The notes under the pieces are model-generated. The model saw only the letters and a program-made list of their open reading frames with translations, was not told where the DNA came from and made no database searches. A program made the position numbers and the translations under genes. Positions 58,387 through 59,413 of a stretch of DNA of 59,413 bases are shown piece by piece; positions within the stretch are counted from its first letter, which is position 1; each line of letters begins with the position of its first letter. The DNA comes from JBOGEN01 sp050743265 (GTDB lineage Bacteria; Actinomycetota; Actinomycetes; JBOGEN01), in contig JBOGEN010000102.1 in assembly GCA_050743265.1 (NCBI GenBank), forward strand, positions 1-59,413, read 5' to 3'.

Positions 58387-59250
58387 TCAGGCGAGCCCGC
58401 GCCGAGCCACGGCCGGCGGCCGTACCCCCCGGATCGACGCCACCGTGTCGAGCACCTGACGGGTCGCCGCGACGTCGTGCGCGCGGAACACCTGGGCTCC
58501 GTGCCACGCGCTCACCGCCGTGGCCGCCAGGGTGCCGGCCAGCCGCCCGTCCGGGGGGAGGTCGAGGGTCTCACCGACGAAGTCCTTGCGGGACAGGGAG
58601 ACGAGCACCGGCCAGCCGGTCTCCACGAGGGCGTCGAGCCGGCGGGTGAGCTCGAGCGAGTGGCGAGTGTTCTTGCCGAAGTCGTGCGCGGGGTCCACGA
58701 GGATCCCGTCCGGGCGTACGCCGAGAGCCACGGCACGCTCGGCCAGCGCCGTCGTGAACGCGACCACGTCGGCCACGACGTCGTCGTACGCGACCCGGAA
58801 CGGGCGCGTCCGGGGGGTCAGCCTTCCCGCGTGCGCGCAGACGAGCCCGACGCCACGCCGCCCGGCGACCTCCGCGAGCCGCGGGTCGACCCCGCCCCAG
58901 GTGTCGTTGAGCAGGTCCGCCCCGGCGTCCACGGCGACCTCGGCCACCTCATGGCGCCAGGTGTCCACGCTGATGGCCACCTGGGGGTGCCTCGCCCGGA
59001 TCTCGGCGATCACCTCGACCACGCGGTCGATCTCGGCCGGGACGTCCACCGGGTCGCCCGGTCCCGCCTTGACCCCGCCGACGTCCACGATGCGGGCGCC
59101 CTCGCGGACGGCGCGGTCGGCAGCGTCGAGCGCGGCTTCTCGGGCGAAGGTGGCACCCCGGTCGTAGAACGAGTCGGGGGTCCGGTTCACGATGGCCATG
59201 ACAGCCGGCTCGTCGGGGGCGAGCTCGCAGGGTCCGAGACGCAGCGTCAC
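58387..59250 (-). CDS. folP: Dihydropteroate synthase
   Basis: About 287 residues, TIM barrel. AVMAIVNRTPDSFYDRG is the pterin and phosphate loop start, IVDVGGVKAGPG the second, and ISVDTWRHEVAEVAVDAGADLLNDTWGG follows. GILVDPAHDFGKNT and VLVSLSRKDFVGE (SRK/sulfonamide-site region) complete the active site. It joins p-aminobenzoate to dihydropterin pyrophosphate. The loop reads VNRTPDSFYDRG, the form seen in the mycobacterial FolP2-like branch, so catalytic activity should not be assumed. The GTG at 59250 is chosen; an ATG at 59283 is possible. Confidence 0.85.
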   Translation of the reverse strand: MTLRLGPCELAPDEPAVMAIVNRTPDSFYDRGATFAREAALDAADRAVREGARIVDVGGVKAGPGDPVDVPAEIDRVVEVIAEIRARHPQVAISVDTWRHEVAEVAVDAGADLLNDTWGGVDPRLAEVAGRRGVGLVCAHAGRLTPRTRPFRVAYDDVVADVVAFTTALAERAVALGVRPDGILVDPAHDFGKNTRHSLELTRRLDALVETGWPVLVSLSRKDFVGETLDLPPDGRLAGTLAATAVSAWHGAQVFRAHDVAATRQVLDTVASIRGVRPPAVARRGLA

Positions 59251-59287
59251 CGGTCCAGCGTGGCACGATGCCGGCAGGGCCATCCGC

Positions 59288-59302
59288 ACGGGTGGCACCC
59301 GT
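59288..59302. promoter_or_regulatory. 15-bp palindrome in the folP / DivIVA-like divergent region
   Basis: ACGGGTG, a central G and CACCCGT form a perfect palindrome between the two divergent starts, a position that suits an operator. Confidence 0.35.
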
Positions 59303-59325
59303 CGTGACCAGGTCGGGAGGGCTCC

Positions 59326-59413
59326 GTGCTCGTGCTCGTGCTCGAAGTGCTCGCGGGGGTCGGCGTGCTCTTCGTGGTCGCCGTGGCTGCGTCCGGGCGG
59401 GCCGGGTCCATGT
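59326..59413 (+). CDS. DivIVA-domain protein (N-terminal part, cut by window end)
   Basis: From the GTG at 59326 (GGGAGG 5-6 nt upstream) the frame is open to the last base and encodes 29 codons. The peptide LVLVLEVLAGVGVLFVVAVAA is a membrane span, then SGRAGSM. A short N-terminal span before a DivIVA coiled coil, divergent from folP, is a common actinobacterial arrangement. The DivIVA part is outside the window, so the call leans on the neighbour. The start holds three tandem GTGCTC copies. Confidence 0.5.
   Translation, partial: MLVLVLEVLAGVGVLFVVAVAASGRAGSM

Overview
This is a 59.4 kb stretch of actinobacterial chromosome. The DNA is very GC-rich (roughly 70% or more by eye), GTG and TTG starts are common, and neighbouring genes often overlap by a few bases (GTGA, ATGA, TTGA). 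Mycothiol synthesis (mshB), an Sdh1-type succinate dehydrogenase like Mycobacterium Rv0249c-Rv0247c, an fdxA-dapC pair and an actinobacterial folP/DivIVA-like pair all point to Actinomycetia. I cannot place it to genus. Many genes have a TANNNT hexamer 6-8 nt before the start codon and no Shine-Dalgarno, so leaderless transcripts look common. I saw no rRNA, tRNA, CRISPR, transposase, integrase or phage gene, and no gene-free stretch above 300 bases; the longest is about 250 bases, before oppA.

Layout. 1-2.5 kb: rmuC (partial), ychF, a DHFR-fold reductase and a GNAT acetyltransferase. 2.7-13.0 kb: surface polymer cluster A, with two sulfotransferase-type P-loop proteins and three large fusions of a family 2 glycosyltransferase to a CDP-glycerol glycerophosphotransferase (TagF-like). 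13.1-17.2 kb: the sdhCAB operon, with an in-frame amber codon in sdhC and a TPR-like extension on SdhB. 17.3-24.1 kb: a small conserved protein, a NUDIX hydrolase and a complete oligopeptide ABC importer (oppABCDF). 24.1-35.1 kb: an S9 peptidase, mshB, an HtrA-like protease, an unusual FtsH-like ATPase, DUF6113, a flavin reductase, a VanW-family protein, a DUF192 lipoprotein and an SH3-GNAT protein. 35.2-36.7 kb: fdxA-dapC.

36.9-52.5 kb is surface polysaccharide cluster B. It holds two Stealth phosphotransferases, two sulfotransferase-like proteins (one with a Sel1-like tail), an unrecognised protein, a nucleotide-sugar dehydrogenase, a DPM1-type glycosyltransferase, an LPG-synthase-TM/UPF0104 membrane protein, a pyruvyl transferase, an FrhB-like iron-sulfur protein, a GT39-type glycosyltransferase and, convergent, an FkbM methyltransferase. 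Cluster B lies between dapC and dapD. From 52.7 kb the housekeeping genes resume: an M15/LAS-type peptidase, dapD-dapE, a DJ-1/PfpI protein, wrbA, two tandem LOG-family proteins, folP, and the start of a DivIVA-domain protein cut by the window end.

How they fit together. Clusters A and B look like two loci for phosphate-linked surface glycopolymers: poly-alditol-phosphate in A and sugar-1-phosphate linkage by Stealth in B. Each carries sulfotransferase-fold proteins that could decorate the chain. The Opp importer and S9 peptidase could form a peptide uptake and breakdown unit. dapC, dapD and dapE are three steps of the succinylase branch of lysine/meso-diaminopimelate synthesis, which feeds the peptidoglycan that such polymers attach to.
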